Below are positions 1 through 13,056 of a stretch of 63,937 nt of DNA, in pieces (position 1 is the stretch's first letter; each line of letters opens with the position of its first letter). Below the pieces are notes generated by a model. It saw only the letters and a list, made by a program, of their open reading frames with translations. It made no database searches and had not been told where the DNA came from. The stretch is from Rhodocyclaceae bacterium. Its GTDB lineage: Bacteria; Pseudomonadota; Gammaproteobacteria; Burkholderiales; Rhodocyclaceae. The translations under genes and the position numbers were made by a program. The DNA lies in the NCBI GenBank assembly GCA_016791115.1, contig JAEUNL010000007.1, positions 1 through 63,937 on the forward strand. The letters are read 5' to 3'.

Positions 1-555
1 ACGCTGCTGCCGGCCGGCATCACACTGGCCGTGCTGGTTGCCGTGGCGCTGGCGGGCTGGCACTTCGGCTGGTTCCGCGTGCCGACGGCGGGTGTCTCGC
101 TTGAGCAGGCGGCGCCCGCTGCGGTCGAGGTTTCCAAGCCGGTCGATGCGCCGCAGCCGCAGGCCGGTCTGGCCGTGGAGACGCCACCCCAGCCGGTAGC
201 CGGGCCTGCGCCGGAAGTCGTTCCGCCACCGATCGCGGCGTCTGCTGCTGCAACCGCGCCGGCAACCGCTGCCACGCCGGAGCCGGCCGCCAAGGCGCCC
301 CCGGCACTTGGCACGCAGCGCTTGAGTTTCCAGTTCGAAGGCGATTCATGGGTGGAGATCCGCGACGGTCGCGGCAAGGTCGTCCATTCGCAACTGCACA
401 AGGCCGGCTCGGCAGACGATATCGATGTCGGCGTCGGCGGTCCGCATGCGCTCGTCGTCGGCAACGCCGGCAGCGTGCGCCTTCGCGTCAATGGACAGCC
501 GGTCGACCTGGCCCCGCATGTCAGGGTATCGGTTGCCCGCCTGAACGTGCAATGA
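1..555 (+). CDS. rodZ: RodZ-type cytoskeletal membrane protein, C-terminal part (5' truncated by window)
   Basis: The reading frame is open from base 1 and ends at 555, so only the C-terminal ~184 residues are present. It begins inside a single transmembrane helix (roughly the first 25 residues, ending in WHFGWF). A Pro/Ala-rich periplasmic linker of ~80 residues follows, then a ~75-residue beta-rich domain typical of the RodZ DUF4115 domain ([16 protein letters not shown]; ending in RLNVQ). RodZ links MreB to the wall-elongation machinery; the cytoplasmic helix-turn-helix half would lie upstream of the window. Position directly before ispG, with an ATGA overlap, is the usual beta/gammaproteobacterial arrangement. 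The family call rests on this layout plus the DUF4115-like tail. Confidence 0.8.
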   Translation, partial: TLLPAGITLAVLVAVALAGWHFGWFRVPTAGVSLEQAAPAAVEVSKPVDAPQPQAGLAVETPPQPVAGPAPEVVPPPIAASAAATAPATAATPEPAAKAPPALGTQRLSFQFEGDSWVEIRDGRGKVVHSQLHKAGSADDIDVGVGGPHALVVGNAGSVRLRVNGQPVDLAPHVRVSVARLNVQ

Positions 556-1808
556 ACGTACCCACGGAACCGATGAACAGCGGCGCAGCCTGTCCGCGCC
601 GGTCGACGCGCAGCGTCGTCGTCGGCGGCGTGCAGGTCGGCGGCGGTGCGCCGGTGGTGGTGCAGTCGATGACCAACACGGACACGGCCGATCACATTTC
701 GACCGCAATCCAGGTGGCACAACTCGCCCGGGCGGGTTCCGAACTGGTGCGCATCACGGTCAACAACGACGAGGCCGCGAAAGCGGTGCCGCGGATCGCC
801 GAGCAGCTTGCGAAGATGAACGTCAGCGTGCCGCTGATCGGCGACTTCCACTACAACGGCCACAAGCTGTTGGGCGAAAATCCAGCCTGCGCCGCGGTGC
901 TCGCCAAGCTGCGCATCAATCCCGGCAACGTGGGGCAGGGTGCCAAGCGTGATACGCAATTCGCGCAGATCATCGAGATCGCCTGCCGGTTTGACAAGCC
1001 GGTGCGCATCGGCGTCAACTGGGGCAGCCTCGATCAGTCGATCCTGGCGCGCATCATGGACGACAACGCGAAGCGCGCCGAGCCGCGCGACGCCGGTTTC
1101 GTGATGCGCGAGGCGATGGTGACTTCCGCGCTTGAAAGTGCGGCCAGGGCCGAGGAATACGGGCTCGGCCGCGACCGGATCATCCTGTCGTGCAAGGTGT
1201 CGAGCGTGCAGGATCTGATCGCGATCTATCGCGATCTTGCGACCCGCTCGGACTATCCGTTGCACCTCGGCCTGACCGAGGCCGGCATGGGCAGCAAGGG
1301 CATCGTTGCCTCGACCGCCGCACTCGCGGTCCTGCTGCAGGAAGGCATCGGCGACACGATCCGCGTCTCGCTGACCCCGGAACCCGGCGCTTCGCGCACG
1401 CAGGAAGTGGTGGTTGCGCAGGAGATCTTGCAGACGATGGGGCTGCGTGCCTTCACGCCGATGGTGACGGCCTGCCCGGGCTGCGGGCGCACGACGAGCA
1501 CCTTCTTCCAGGAGCTGGCGCAGCGCATCCAGAACCATGTGCGCGAGCAGATGCCGGTATGGCGCGACCGGTTCGACGGTGTCGAGAACCTGACGCTCGC
1601 CGTCATGGGCTGCGTGGTCAACGGCCCGGGTGAGAGCAAGCATGCGAACATCGGCATCAGCCTGCCGGGCACCGGAGAGAGTCCGGCGGCGCCGGTGTTC
1701 GTCGATGGGCAGAAGACAGTCACGTTGCGCGGCGACAACATTGCCGCCGAGTTCCAGGCCATCGTCGACGACTACGTCGCCAGCCATTACACGAGGAAGC
1801 AGTCCTGA
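552..1808 (+). CDS. ispG: 4-hydroxy-3-methylbut-2-enyl-diphosphate synthase (flavodoxin)
   Basis: 418 aa. Converts methylerythritol cyclodiphosphate to HMBPP, the penultimate MEP-pathway step, using a [4Fe-4S] cluster. The N-terminal TIM-barrel begins with [13 protein letters not shown]. The C-terminal iron-sulfur half has ACPGCGRTT and, further on, [12 protein letters not shown], supplying the three Cys ligands, and the acidic residue of the last motif is also present. The ATG at 552 overlaps the rodZ stop by four bases, indicating translational coupling; an upstream in-frame extension has no family support. Next gene hisS starts 79 bases later. Confidence 0.97.
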   Translation: MNVPTEPMNSGAACPRRSTRSVVVGGVQVGGGAPVVVQSMTNTDTADHISTAIQVAQLARAGSELVRITVNNDEAAKAVPRIAEQLAKMNVSVPLIGDFHYNGHKLLGENPACAAVLAKLRINPGNVGQGAKRDTQFAQIIEIACRFDKPVRIGVNWGSLDQSILARIMDDNAKRAEPRDAGFVMREAMVTSALESAARAEEYGLGRDRIILSCKVSSVQDLIAIYRDLATRSDYPLHLGLTEAGMGSKGIVASTAALAVLLQEGIGDTIRVSLTPEPGASRTQEVVVAQEILQTMGLRAFTPMVTACPGCGRTTSTFFQELAQRIQNHVREQMPVWRDRFDGVENLTLAVMGCVVNGPGESKHANIGISLPGTGESPAAPVFVDGQKTVTLRGDNIAAEFQAIVDDYVASHYTRKQS

Positions 1809-1887
1809 CGTTCGCCGACCGGCGACCGAAGAACCGATCGTCACGGGCCGTTCCAGTGGCCCGTGCAAGACAGAACGAACAGAACTC

Positions 1888-3195
1888 ATGAGCCAATTGA
1901 TCCATGCCGTGCGCGGGATGAACGACATCCTGCCCGACGAGGCCGAACTGTGGGAGCAGTTCGAGGATGCCACGCGGGAGTGGCTGCGCGCCTACGGCTA
2001 TCGCCCGATCCGCATGCCGCTGGTGGAGCCGACGCCGCTGTTCTCGCGCGCCATCGGCGAGGTGACCGACATCGTCGAGAAGGAGATGTATTCCTTCGAG
2101 GATGCGCTCAACGGCGAACATCTGACGTTGCGGCCGGAAGGCACGGCCTCGTGCGTGCGCGCGGTGCTCGAGCACAATCTGCTCTACAACGCGCCGCAGC
2201 GTTTGTACTACAGCGGGCCGATGTTCCGCCACGAGCGGCCGCAGAAGGGGCGTTACCGGCAGTTCCACCAGATCGGTGTCGAGGCGCTGGGATTCGCCGG
2301 ACCGGACATCGATGCCGAGCACATGATGATGTGCCAGCGGCTGTGGGACGACCTGGGGCTCGAAGGCGTGGCGCTCGAGATCAATTCGCTCGGCTCGCCG
2401 GAAGAGCGGGGGCAGCACCGCGCCGCCCTGATCGCGTACTTCGAAAAGCATGAGGCCTTGCTGGACGCGGATGCGAAGCGCAGGCTGCACAGCAATCCCT
2501 TGCGCATCCTCGACACCAAGAATCCCGACATGCAGGAGCTGGTCGAAGCTGCGCCGCGCCTCGATGCATTCATCGGCGACGCGAGCCGCGCGCATTTCGA
2601 GGGCGTCCAGGCGCTGCTCAGGGATGCCGGCATCCCGTTCCGCCTGAACCACCGCCTGGTGCGCGGTCTCGATTACTACAACCTGACGGTGTTCGAGTGG
2701 GTGACCGATCGGCTCGGCGCGCAGGGCACGATCTGCGCCGGCGGGCGCTATGACGGCTTGGTCGGCCAGCTCGGCGGCAAGCCGGCGCCGGCCTGCGGCT
2801 TCGCCATCGGCATCGAGCGCGTGCTGCTGCTGTGGCAGGCAAGCGGCGGTCAGACCGAGCGCCCGGCGCCGGACATCTACATCGTCCATCAGGGCGAGGC
2901 GGCGCAACGCATGGCGTTCCGTGTGGCCGAGGCGCTGCGTGGCGACGGTTTTCCATTGACCTTGCATTGCGGTGGCGGCAGTTTCAAGTCGCAAATGAAG
3001 AAGGCGGACGGCTGTGGTGCACAACTTGCGTTGATCATCGGTGACGACGAAGCGCAGGCGGACGAAGTCACGATCAAGCGGCTGCGTACCGAAGACGGGC
3101 AACCTGGCGAACAATGGCGCGTGGCTGCGGACACCCTGTCCGAAACCATCGCCCGAACACTCTACGATCTGGAAGACGACGATGGCAGCATATGA
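1888..3195 (+). CDS. hisS: Histidine--tRNA ligase
   Basis: 435 aa, normal length for bacterial class II HisRS. Charges tRNA-His in the cytoplasm. Starts [16 protein letters not shown], the classical N-terminus (RGMNDILP). Motif 2 is [15 protein letters not shown], and the histidine-specific loops [15 protein letters not shown] and [15 protein letters not shown] are present. The C-terminal anticodon-binding domain begins around [11 protein letters not shown]. The in-frame sequence upstream of the chosen ATG lacks family features. A related catalytic-domain paralogue, hisZ, occurs at 10.4 kb; the motifs here identify this one as the true synthetase. Confidence 0.97.
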   Translation: MSQLIHAVRGMNDILPDEAELWEQFEDATREWLRAYGYRPIRMPLVEPTPLFSRAIGEVTDIVEKEMYSFEDALNGEHLTLRPEGTASCVRAVLEHNLLYNAPQRLYYSGPMFRHERPQKGRYRQFHQIGVEALGFAGPDIDAEHMMMCQRLWDDLGLEGVALEINSLGSPEERGQHRAALIAYFEKHEALLDADAKRRLHSNPLRILDTKNPDMQELVEAAPRLDAFIGDASRAHFEGVQALLRDAGIPFRLNHRLVRGLDYYNLTVFEWVTDRLGAQGTICAGGRYDGLVGQLGGKPAPACGFAIGIERVLLLWQASGGQTERPAPDIYIVHQGEAAQRMAFRVAEALRGDGFPLTLHCGGGSFKSQMKKADGCGAQLALIIGDDEAQADEVTIKRLRTEDGQPGEQWRVAADTLSETIARTLYDLEDDDGSI

Positions 3196-3844
3196 CCTAG
3201 AAGAACAGGAACAGATATCCGAACTCAAGGCCTGGTGGGCGCGCTATGGAAATCTGGTGACCACGCTGCTGCTGGTCGCAGCGGTCGGCGTGTTCGCCTG
3301 GCAAGCCTGGAACTGGTATCAGCGCAACCAGGCCGCGCAGGCATCCGGCATCCTGACGAATGTCCAGAAAGCCGCGAGCCAGCGCGACGCGAAACAGGCC
3401 GCTGCCTATGCCGGCGAGCTCATCGACAAGTTTCCGGGCACCACGCAGGCTGCGCTGGCCGTCCTACTCGCGTCCCGGCTGCAGTTCGATGGCGGCGATG
3501 TCAAGACGGCGAAAGTGCAGCTCAACTGGGCCGTCGATCATGCGGCGGAACCCGAGTTGCGCGAAATCGCGCGGCTGCGCCTGGCCAATCTCCTGCTCGA
3601 CGAGAAGGCGACCGACGAGGCGCTCAAGGTGCTCGAGCGCGATCCCATTCCTGCATTCGTCGGACGTTTCGCCGAGTTGCGCGGCGACATTCTCGCCACC
3701 CAGGGCAAGACCGAAGAGGCTCGCAAGTCTTATGGCGTTGCCATCACCAAGGCTGACGAGGCTGCCAAATCTGCGCCGGGCGAGAACGATCGCGCCAAGG
3801 CGACGCTGCAGCTCAAGCTTGAGTCGCTCGGAGGCGTGCAATGA
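3182..3844 (+). CDS. YfgM-like tetratricopeptide membrane protein (ancillary SecYEG/BamB-operon protein)
   Basis: 220 aa. A short cytoplasmic N-terminus ([18 protein letters not shown]) precedes one transmembrane helix (about residues 23-43, [17 protein letters not shown]) and an Ala-rich periplasmic TPR-like domain. This is the DUF2133/TPR_21 arrangement of E. coli YfgM, which associates with the Sec translocon and periplasmic chaperones. It sits between hisS (14-base overlap) and bamB (ATGA overlap), the same place as yfgM. Start chosen at the ATG giving the conserved acidic N-terminus. Confidence 0.87.
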   Translation: MAAYDLEEQEQISELKAWWARYGNLVTTLLLVAAVGVFAWQAWNWYQRNQAAQASGILTNVQKAASQRDAKQAAAYAGELIDKFPGTTQAALAVLLASRLQFDGGDVKTAKVQLNWAVDHAAEPELREIARLRLANLLLDEKATDEALKVLERDPIPAFVGRFAELRGDILATQGKTEEARKSYGVAITKADEAAKSAPGENDRAKATLQLKLESLGGVQ

Positions 3845-5001
3845 GATCGTTCGGTCTGCGTAAGGCGCTGGCCATGCTTGCGACCGTGTCGCCGCTGCTG
3901 CTCGGTGGCTGTTCCGTTCTCGACGTTCTGAATCCGTTCTCATCGTCCGAGCCGAAGCTGCCGGAGCTTCAGCCGGTCAAGTCACCGACGCCGGTTTCGA
4001 CGATTTGGCGTGCGTCCCTGCCTGCCGGCGGCGAGTTCACGCTGATGCCCGTGCGTCAGGGTGACTCGATCTATGCTGCCGGGCGCGACGGAACGATCGT
4101 GCGCATGGACAACGGCAAGCAGGTCTGGAAGATCAATGCCGGTGCGACGATTTCGGGTGGGGTCGGCGCGAGCGACCGGTTGGTCGTCGTGGGTACGCCA
4201 AAGGGGGATGTGCTCGCGTTCGGAACGGATGGCAAGGCGCTGTGGAAATCGCGTGTGAGCTCCGAGGTGCTGGCGCCGCCCACGGTGGCGGACAGCGTGA
4301 TCCTTGTGCGAACTGCCGACAGTCGCATCCACGGACTCGACGTCCAGGATGGCAAGCGCAAGTGGATCTATCAGCGCAGCGCGCCGTCCCTCACGCTGCG
4401 CAACAGTGCCTCGATGGCTCTGTTGGAAAAATCGGTGCTCGCGGGATTCTCAGGCGGCAAGATGCTGGCAATCAGCTTGGCCAATGGCGGTCCGCTCTGG
4501 GAGGTGACCGTTTCCCTGCCGCGCGGCGCGACCGAACTGGAACGCATCGCCGACATCACCAGCACCCCGATACTCGGACCGAAGCAGGTGTGTGCGGCCG
4601 CCTACCAGGGGCGCCTGGGTTGCTTCGACCCTGCCTCGGGCAATGCGATCTGGACGCGCGACATTTCCAGCATCAACGGCATGGCGACCGACGGCAGAGT
4701 CGTTTACGTGACGGACGACAAGAGTGCGGTGCACGCCCTCGACATCAACACCGGTGCGAGCCTGTGGAAGCAGGACAAGCTGCAGCTCCGGGGGGTCACG
4801 CGCCCGCTGGTCGTCGGCACCCACGTTGCGGTGGCGGATTCGAAGGGGCTGGTTCATCTTCTGCGCCGCAGCGACGGCGAGTTCGCGGCGCGGCTCAGCC
4901 TCGGCTCCTCGCCTATCCGCGCCGACATGATCCGTTTGTCCGACACCAGCTTCCTGGTGCAGACGACGGGCGGCGACCTGACGGCGCTGGAGATCCAGTG
5001 A
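3841..5001 (+). CDS. bamB: Outer membrane protein assembly lipoprotein BamB
   Basis: 386 aa. Lipoprotein signal with lipobox LLGGCS; the Cys at about residue 24 would be acylated. The rest is a PQQ-like eight-bladed beta-propeller with repeated 'DG..LWK' style motifs ([61 protein letters not shown]). BamB is a scaffold lipoprotein of the BAM complex on the periplasmic face of the outer membrane. Located between the YfgM-like gene and der as in many proteobacteria. Confidence 0.96.
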   Translation: MRSFGLRKALAMLATVSPLLLGGCSVLDVLNPFSSSEPKLPELQPVKSPTPVSTIWRASLPAGGEFTLMPVRQGDSIYAAGRDGTIVRMDNGKQVWKINAGATISGGVGASDRLVVVGTPKGDVLAFGTDGKALWKSRVSSEVLAPPTVADSVILVRTADSRIHGLDVQDGKRKWIYQRSAPSLTLRNSASMALLEKSVLAGFSGGKMLAISLANGGPLWEVTVSLPRGATELERIADITSTPILGPKQVCAAAYQGRLGCFDPASGNAIWTRDISSINGMATDGRVVYVTDDKSAVHALDINTGASLWKQDKLQLRGVTRPLVVGTHVAVADSKGLVHLLRRSDGEFAARLSLGSSPIRADMIRLSDTSFLVQTTGGDLTALEIQ

Positions 5002-5032
5002 CCGGCAATCCGAAACAAGAGCCAGAGGCAAA

Positions 5033-6358
5033 TTGAAGCCGACCCTCGTGCTCGTCGGCCGACCGAATGTCGGCAAGTCGACGCTGTTCAATCGCCTGAC
5101 ACGGTCGCGTGATGCGCTGGTGGCTGATCTGCCGGGGCTGACCCGCGACCGCCAATACGGCATCGGCCGGCTCGGCAATCGCCCCTACCTCGTTGTCGAT
5201 ACCGCGGGCTTCGATCCCGCGGCCAAGGAAGGGATCATGCACGAGATGGCGCGCCAGGCCGAGCAGGCGATCGCCGAGGCCGACGCGCTGCTGTTCATCG
5301 TCGATGGCCGTGTCGGCCTGACGCCGCACGACAAGGCGATTGCCGACCGGTTGCGGCGTACCGGCCGCCCGCTCCATCTCGTGGTCAACAAGGCCGAGGG
5401 CATGCGGCGAGAAATGGTCGGCGCCGAATTCCATGAACTGGGTTGCGGCGAGCCGATGGCAGTCTCGGCGGCACATGGCGACGGCGTGCGCGAGCTGGTC
5501 GACATCGCCCTCGCGCCTTTTCCGGAAGATGCCGCGGACGACGAGGAGGAAGCCGGTCCGCGCGTTGCCATCGTGGGGCGCCCCAACGTCGGCAAGTCCA
5601 CGCTCGTCAATGCGCTGATCGGCGAGGAGCGCGTGATCGCGTTCGACATGCCGGGAACCACGCGCGATGCCATCAGCATCCCGTTCGAGCGTAACGGGCG
5701 GCACTATACGTTGATCGACACGGCCGGCCTGCGCCGCCGCGGCAAGGTTTTCGAGGCAATCGAGAAGTTTTCCGTGATCAAGACGCTGCAGGCGGTCGAG
5801 CAGTCGAACGTCGCAGTGCTGATGGTCGATGCGGCGGACGGGATTTCCGATCAGGATGCACACATCGCCGGCTTCGTGCTGGAAGCAGGACGGGCACTCG
5901 TGGTGGCGGTCAACAAGTGGGACAAGCTTGACGATTACGCTCGCGAGCGGATCAAGGCGGATCTGTCGCGCAAGCTGCACTTCCTGTCGTTCGCTCGCGT
6001 CCATTACGTGTCGGCGCTGAACGGCGAGGGCGTCAATGCCCTGATGAAATCGGTCGACGCGGCCTACGCCGCAGCAATGATCAAGCTGCCGACCCCGCAA
6101 CTGACCCGGGCGCTGCAGGCGGCAGTCGCCAAGCAGGCGCCGCCGCGGCATGGGTTGTTCCGGCCCAAACCCCGCTTTGCCCATCAAGGGGGATCGAACC
6201 CGCCGATCATCGTGATTCACGGCAGCGCGCTTGAGCACCTGCCGGGAGCCTATCTCCGTTATCTCGAGCGAAGTTTCATGGAGACCTTCAGGCTGCAGGG
6301 CACGCCCTTGCGGCTCGAGCTCAAGAGCGCCCGAAACCCCTACGCGAGCGAAAAGTAG
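5033..6358 (+). CDS. der: Ribosome-assembly GTPase Der (EngA)
   Basis: 441 aa with two tandem G domains: first P-loop GRPNVGKST at about residues 8-16, second GRPNVGKST near residue 180. G3/G4 motifs are DTAGF, NKAEG, DTAGL and NKWDK, followed by a C-terminal KH-like domain ([16 protein letters not shown]). Acts in 50S subunit maturation. The start is TTG at 5033: the conserved N-terminus [15 protein letters not shown] begins immediately after it and no ATG is close upstream. Lies 31 bases after bamB. Confidence 0.97.
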   Translation: MKPTLVLVGRPNVGKSTLFNRLTRSRDALVADLPGLTRDRQYGIGRLGNRPYLVVDTAGFDPAAKEGIMHEMARQAEQAIAEADALLFIVDGRVGLTPHDKAIADRLRRTGRPLHLVVNKAEGMRREMVGAEFHELGCGEPMAVSAAHGDGVRELVDIALAPFPEDAADDEEEAGPRVAIVGRPNVGKSTLVNALIGEERVIAFDMPGTTRDAISIPFERNGRHYTLIDTAGLRRRGKVFEAIEKFSVIKTLQAVEQSNVAVLMVDAADGISDQDAHIAGFVLEAGRALVVAVNKWDKLDDYARERIKADLSRKLHFLSFARVHYVSALNGEGVNALMKSVDAAYAAAMIKLPTPQLTRALQAAVAKQAPPRHGLFRPKPRFAHQGGSNPPIIVIHGSALEHLPGAYLRYLERSFMETFRLQGTPLRLELKSARNPYASEK

Positions 6359-6453
6359 GCGCATAATCAAGTTTCTTCCGGAAACGGGAGGGAACGATTC
6401 AGGCGCCCGCGGTCAAACCGTTTGGTCCGATTATGAGGACCGGGTAGCTCGGT

Positions 6454-6482
6454 TTGGCAATATCACTGAAAATACATTACAT
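6454..6482 (+). promoter_or_regulatory. Possible sigma-70 promoter for hfq
   Basis: In the 154-base gap before hfq, TTGGCA (6454-6459) is followed after 17 bases by TTACAT (6477-6482), in a locally AT-rich patch that stands out from the GC-rich surroundings. The -10 match is weak (3/6), so this is a candidate only. Confidence 0.35.
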
Positions 6483-6512
6483 TACCAACTCAAAACAGAA
6501 CGAGGGGCAACC

Positions 6513-6755
6513 ATGAGCAACAAAGGGCAATTGCTACAAGACCCGTTCCTCAACACGCTGCGCAGGGAACATGTGCCAGTCTCGATCTATCTGGTGAACG
6601 GCATCAAGCTGCAGGGGCAGATCGAATCCTTCGACCAGTATGTCGTCCTCCTCAAGAACACCGTGACGCAAATGGTTTACAAGCACGCGATTTCCACCGT
6701 AGTGCCTGCGCGTCCAGTCACGATCCCGCACGATCACGGCAACGAATCCTCCTGA
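6513..6755 (+). CDS. hfq: RNA chaperone Hfq
   Basis: 80 aa. Sm-like hexameric RNA-binding protein that pairs small RNAs with mRNAs. Sm1 region [39 protein letters not shown] and Sm2 motif [10 protein letters not shown] are both intact; a short disordered His-containing tail follows. The start at 6513 has the purine-rich site GAGGGG at the right distance. Followed by hflX, as in the hfq-hflX-hflKC superoperon. Confidence 0.98.
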   Translation: MSNKGQLLQDPFLNTLRREHVPVSIYLVNGIKLQGQIESFDQYVVLLKNTVTQMVYKHAISTVVPARPVTIPHDHGNESS

Positions 6756-6799
6756 CCTTCCGCGGTGCGTCGGCGCAGGCCGGCGCCGCGGTTTCAGCC

Positions 6800-7951
6800 A
6801 TGTTTGAACGTCCGTCTGCCGGAGACGCGGCTCTGCTCGTCCATCTCGACTTCGGCTCGGAGTTGCACGACGAGCGTTTGCACGAACTGGAATTGCTGGC
6901 AGGCAGCGCGGGGGCGCGGGTCGTCGGCATCGTCCGCGGACGGCGCCAGAAACCCGATCCGGCCCTTTTCGCCGGCAGCGGCAAGGTGGCCGAGGTGGCT
7001 GCGCTGATTGCGGATGCGGGTGCCGATCTGGTGATCTTCGATCACGTGCTATCGCCGGCCCAGCAGCGCAATCTGGAACGCGACCTGAAATGCCGCGTGA
7101 TCGATCGCAATGCCCTGATCCTGGATATTTTCGCGCTCAGGGCGCGAAGCCACGAAGGCAAACTGCAGGTTGAACTGGCGCAACTGGAACACTTGTCGAC
7201 CCGGCTGGTGCGCGGCTGGACGCACCTTGAACGACAGAAGGGCGGCATCGGCTTGCGCGGACCGGGCGAGAAACAGCTCGAAACCGACCGTCGTTTGCTC
7301 GGCGAACGGGTCAAGCTGCTGCGCGAGAGGCTCTCGAAGCTGGAGAGGCAGCGCACGGTAAGGCGTCGGGCACGGGGGCGCAGTGAAGTTCCTGCGGTCT
7401 CGCTCGTCGGTTACACGAATGCAGGCAAGTCGACGCTGTTCAACGCGCTGACGCGTGCCGGCGCCTATGCGGCCGATCAGCTTTTCGCAACCCTCGACAC
7501 CACTTCACGTCGTCTGTATCTGGGCGGCGCGGCGGAATCCGGGGCCGGTGGCACGGTCGTGCTTTCCGATACGGTCGGATTCATACGCGACCTTCCCCAT
7601 ACGCTTGTCGAGGCGTTCCATGCAACGCTAGAGGAAACCGCTCAAGCCGACCTGCTGCTGCATGTGGTCGATGCATCGAGCGAGGACCGCGACCACCAGA
7701 TCGAGGCCGTCAACCTCGTTCTGGCCGAGATCGGTGCGGACAGTGTTCCCCAGATCGTCGTGTGGAACAAGATCGACGCCACCCATGGTGCGCCCGGGGT
7801 TGATCGGGATGCCTATGGTAGAATTTCGCGCGTTCGCGTGAGTGCGCGCACGGGGGCGGGACTTGATCTTCTGCGTTTGGCCCTCTTCGAGCTTTTGCTC
7901 GATCCCGACCATGAACGAGAGTCCGAAAGGACTGTCAAATCGGCGGCCTGA
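6800..7951 (+). CDS. hflX: Ribosome-associated GTPase HflX
   Basis: 383 aa. The N-terminal HflX domain contains the GSGKVAEVA motif and the glycine-rich linker GGIGLRGPGEKQLETDRR. The G domain has P-loop GYTNAGKST, G2/G3 ATLDTT and DTVGFI, and G4 NKID. HflX splits stalled 70S ribosomes under stress. Sits 44 bases after hfq, with hflK following after 75 bases. Confidence 0.97.
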   Translation: MFERPSAGDAALLVHLDFGSELHDERLHELELLAGSAGARVVGIVRGRRQKPDPALFAGSGKVAEVAALIADAGADLVIFDHVLSPAQQRNLERDLKCRVIDRNALILDIFALRARSHEGKLQVELAQLEHLSTRLVRGWTHLERQKGGIGLRGPGEKQLETDRRLLGERVKLLRERLSKLERQRTVRRRARGRSEVPAVSLVGYTNAGKSTLFNALTRAGAYAADQLFATLDTTSRRLYLGGAAESGAGGTVVLSDTVGFIRDLPHTLVEAFHATLEETAQADLLLHVVDASSEDRDHQIEAVNLVLAEIGADSVPQIVVWNKIDATHGAPGVDRDAYGRISRVRVSARTGAGLDLLRLALFELLLDPDHERESERTVKSAA

Positions 7952-8026
7952 GCATGGTGCGCAAGCCGTAATTTCTGCCTTCTCTCCTGGTTTTTTCTGA
8001 CCAACGTGATCATCCGAAGACTACTC

Positions 8027-9298
8027 ATGTCCCTCAACGACCCAAAATGGGGCCGCGGCGGTGGTGACGGCAACAAGGGCGGGCCCAACCAGGGGCCACC
8101 CGACCTCGAAGAGCTGTGGCGCGACGTGAATCGCCGCCTGTCCGGGATTTTCGGCAGGAAGTCCGGCGGTTCCGGCGGGAGTGGCGGTGGTGACGCGGGG
8201 CCGCGCCAGCCGTTCTCGTGGCGCAACCTCGGTGGCGGCATTGGCGCACTGATCGTCGTGTTCCTGCTCATCTGGCTGGCGAGCGGCTTCTATACGGTCG
8301 ATGCGAGCCAGCGCGGCATGGTGCTGCAGTTCGGCCGCTACAAGGAAACCACGGATCCCGGCTTGCGCTGGCGCCTGCCGTATCCGGTCGAATCACATGA
8401 GCTTGTCAACCTGACCGGCGTTCGTACCGTCGAGATCGGCTATCGGGGCAACAACAAGGTGCTCAAGGAAGCGCTGATGCTGACCGACGACGAAAACATC
8501 ATCAACATCCAATTCGCCGTGCAGTACATCCTCAACGATCCGCAGAAGTACCTGTTTACCAACCGCAACCCGGACGAGGCGGTCGTCCAGGCCGCCGAAA
8601 CCGCGGTGCGCGAGATCGTCGGCAAGAGCAAGATGGACTTCGTCCTCTACGAAGGTCGCGAGCAGGTGGCAGCGCGCGCGGCGCAGACCATGCAGGCCAT
8701 CCTCGATCGTTACGAGACCGGCATCCAGATCAGCAAGGTGACGATGCAGAATGCTCAGCCGCCAGACCAAGTTCAGGCGGCGTTCGACGATGCGGTGAAG
8801 GCCGGCCAGGATCGCGAGCGCCAGAAGAACGAAGGCCAGGCCTATGCCAACGACGTGATCCCAAAGGCAAAGGGCACCGCGGCGCGCCTGATCGAAGAAG
8901 CGAACGGTTATTCACAGCGCGTGGTGGCCACGGCAGAGGGTGATGCGAGCCGCTTCAAGCAGGTGTTGACCGAGTATGCCAAGGCGCCAGAGGTGACGCG
9001 CGAGCGCATGTACCTCGAGACGATGCAACAGGTCATGTCCAATACGAGCAAGATAATGATCGACTCGCGCTCGAACAGCAATCTGCTCTATCTGCCACTC
9101 GACAAGCTGATGCAGACTGCAGGGGCAGTGACAGCCCAGGGAGCGCAGACGGTCGGACCTTCCGAAGTGCCGCCTTCCCAGCGCGCGCCGATACCGGCCA
9201 CCGAACCGCAGGTCGCGCCGCCGCGTGCCGACGTTCCGCAAGGCAGTTCGCGCGAGGACTATCGTTCGCGTGAATCGATGCGTCAACGCGACCGCTGA
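8027..9298 (+). CDS. hflK: FtsH protease modulator subunit HflK
   Basis: 423 aa. Gly-rich cytoplasmic N-terminus (MSLNDPKWGRGGGDG), one transmembrane helix (around residues 73-90, GALIVVFLLIWLASGFY), then a periplasmic SPFH/band-7 domain beginning VDASQRGMVLQFGRY. A Pro/Ala-rich tail follows. Forms the HflKC cage around the AAA protease FtsH. The ATG at 8027 gives the conserved start; a longer in-frame version from 8006 (GTG) lacks support. hflC follows after 13 bases. Confidence 0.96.
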   Translation: MSLNDPKWGRGGGDGNKGGPNQGPPDLEELWRDVNRRLSGIFGRKSGGSGGSGGGDAGPRQPFSWRNLGGGIGALIVVFLLIWLASGFYTVDASQRGMVLQFGRYKETTDPGLRWRLPYPVESHELVNLTGVRTVEIGYRGNNKVLKEALMLTDDENIINIQFAVQYILNDPQKYLFTNRNPDEAVVQAAETAVREIVGKSKMDFVLYEGREQVAARAAQTMQAILDRYETGIQISKVTMQNAQPPDQVQAAFDDAVKAGQDRERQKNEGQAYANDVIPKAKGTAARLIEEANGYSQRVVATAEGDASRFKQVLTEYAKAPEVTRERMYLETMQQVMSNTSKIMIDSRSNSNLLYLPLDKLMQTAGAVTAQGAQTVGPSEVPPSQRAPIPATEPQVAPPRADVPQGSSREDYRSRESMRQRDR

Positions 9299-9311
9299 CC
9301 GGAGACCGACC

Positions 9312-10196
9312 ATGCAGGAAAGATTCGCACTCGCAGCCGGGCTCGTCGTCGCCGCCCTGATCGTCGCGTCCGCGTCGCTGTTCACCGTCGATCAGCGCCA
9401 GCACGCCATCGTCTTCCAGCTAGGCGAGATACGGGACGTGGTGAGCGAACCGGGGCTGCATTTCAAGTGGCCGCTGATCCAGAACGTGCGCTACTTCGAC
9501 AAGCGCATCCTGACCTTCGATTCGGCTGAACCCGAGCGATTCCTGACCAGCGAGAAGAAGAACGTGCTGGTCGACTCGTTCGTCAAGTGGAAGATCGTGG
9601 ACGTCAGGCAATACTATGTCTCGGTTGGCGGTGACGAGGCGCGCGCGCAGACCCGGCTTACGCAGGCGGTGAATGCCGGACTGCGTGAGGAGTTCGGCAA
9701 GCGCACGCTGCACGACGTCGTGTCCGGCGAGCGCGACCGGATCATGGAAGAGATGCGAAGCAAGGCCGACGCCGACGCGCGCAAGATCGGGGCGCAAGTG
9801 ATCGACGTCCGACTGAAGCGCGTCGACCTGCCGCTCGAAGTTTCCGAGTCGGTCTATCGCCGCATGGAGGCCGAGCGCAAGCGCGTGGCGAACGAGCTGC
9901 GCTCCCAGGGCGCAGCGGAGGCCGAGAAGATCCGCGCCGATGCGGACAAGCAACGCGAGATCATCGTCGCCGAGGCATATCGCGAGGCGCAGCGCGTCAA
10001 GGGCGAGGGCGATGCAAAATCCTCCGCGATCTACGCGGCGGCATTTGGCCAGAACCCCGAGTTCTACGCCTTCTATCGTAGCCTGGATGCGTATCGCAAC
10101 AGCTTCCGCAACAAGTCGGACGTGCTCGTCGTCGAGCCCACGAGCGAGTTCTTCAAGTATCTGAAGGGTTCGGGCGCCGTCGGCAAGTCGAAGTGA
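9312..10196 (+). CDS. hflC: FtsH protease modulator subunit HflC
   Basis: 294 aa. N-terminal signal-anchor (about residues 5-25, [18 protein letters not shown]) followed by an SPFH domain starting [15 protein letters not shown], an Ala/Glu-rich coiled helix ([25 protein letters not shown]) and the conserved C-terminal [18 protein letters not shown]. Partner of HflK in the periplasm-facing FtsH regulatory complex. The 3' end overlaps the next gene by four bases. Confidence 0.97.
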   Translation: MQERFALAAGLVVAALIVASASLFTVDQRQHAIVFQLGEIRDVVSEPGLHFKWPLIQNVRYFDKRILTFDSAEPERFLTSEKKNVLVDSFVKWKIVDVRQYYVSVGGDEARAQTRLTQAVNAGLREEFGKRTLHDVVSGERDRIMEEMRSKADADARKIGAQVIDVRLKRVDLPLEVSESVYRRMEAERKRVANELRSQGAAEAEKIRADADKQREIIVAEAYREAQRVKGEGDAKSSAIYAAAFGQNPEFYAFYRSLDAYRNSFRNKSDVLVVEPTSEFFKYLKGSGAVGKSK

Positions 10197-10375
10197 CCAG
10201 CCTGGTTGCAGCGTTCGCGCTGATGCTCGTGCTGGAAGGCCTCTTGCCATTCGTGGCACCGAAGATCTGGCGGGATACATTCCGCCGCATGATCGAACTG
10301 ACAGACGGGCAGGTGCGTTTTTTCGGCCTCACTTCGATGCTGATCGGTTTGGCCCTGCTTCTTGTCTTTGCTTGA
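10193..10375 (+). CDS. DUF2065 small inner-membrane protein
   Basis: 60 aa with two predicted transmembrane helices (about residues 2-21 and 43-59) joined by a short charged loop with [10 protein letters not shown], the layout of the YjeT/DUF2065 family commonly found next to hflC. Function unknown. GTG start overlaps the hflC stop (GTGA), and its own stop overlaps a possible TTG start of the next frame, so the run is translationally coupled. Confidence 0.88.
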   Translation: MTSLVAAFALMLVLEGLLPFVAPKIWRDTFRRMIELTDGQVRFFGLTSMLIGLALLLVFA

Positions 10376-10395
10376 GCATTCAGGATTCCAACAAC

Positions 10396-12865
<2,470 letters not shown>

Positions 12866-12894
12866 ACGGCGCGCGAAGGGCGGAATGAAAAACA

Positions 12895-12920
12895 AAAGGC
12901 GGTCAAGAATGACCGCCTTT
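12895..12920. terminator. Bidirectional rho-independent terminator between purA and tRNA-Leu
   Basis: Perfect 10-bp stem AAAGGCGGTC (12895-12904) with loop AAGAAT and arm GACCGCCTTT (12911-12920). Read on the minus strand, the T-rich tail TTTTGTTTTTC follows, well suited to ending the tRNA transcript; on the + strand the tail (CTCTATTTT) is weaker but adequate for purA. Confidence 0.85.
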
Positions 12921-12929
12921 GCTCTATTT

Positions 12930-13016
12930 TGGTGCCCAGAAGAGGACTCGAACCTCCACAGTGTTGCCACCGCTAGGACCTGAACCTAGTGCGTCTACCA
13001 ATTCCGCCATCTGGGC
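12930..13016 (-). tRNA. tRNA-Leu (anticodon CAG)
   Basis: 87 nt on the minus strand including an encoded CCA. The 7-bp acceptor stem GCCCAGA pairs with TCTGGGC. The anticodon stem CTAGG/CCTAG encloses loop TTCAGGT, giving anticodon CAG. A long variable arm of type II tRNAs and a T-loop TTCGAGT are present, consistent with leucine identity. Confidence 0.97.
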
Positions 13017-13056
13017 AGCGAAGGCGCGCATTCTAAAGGAAATACGAACTTTGTCA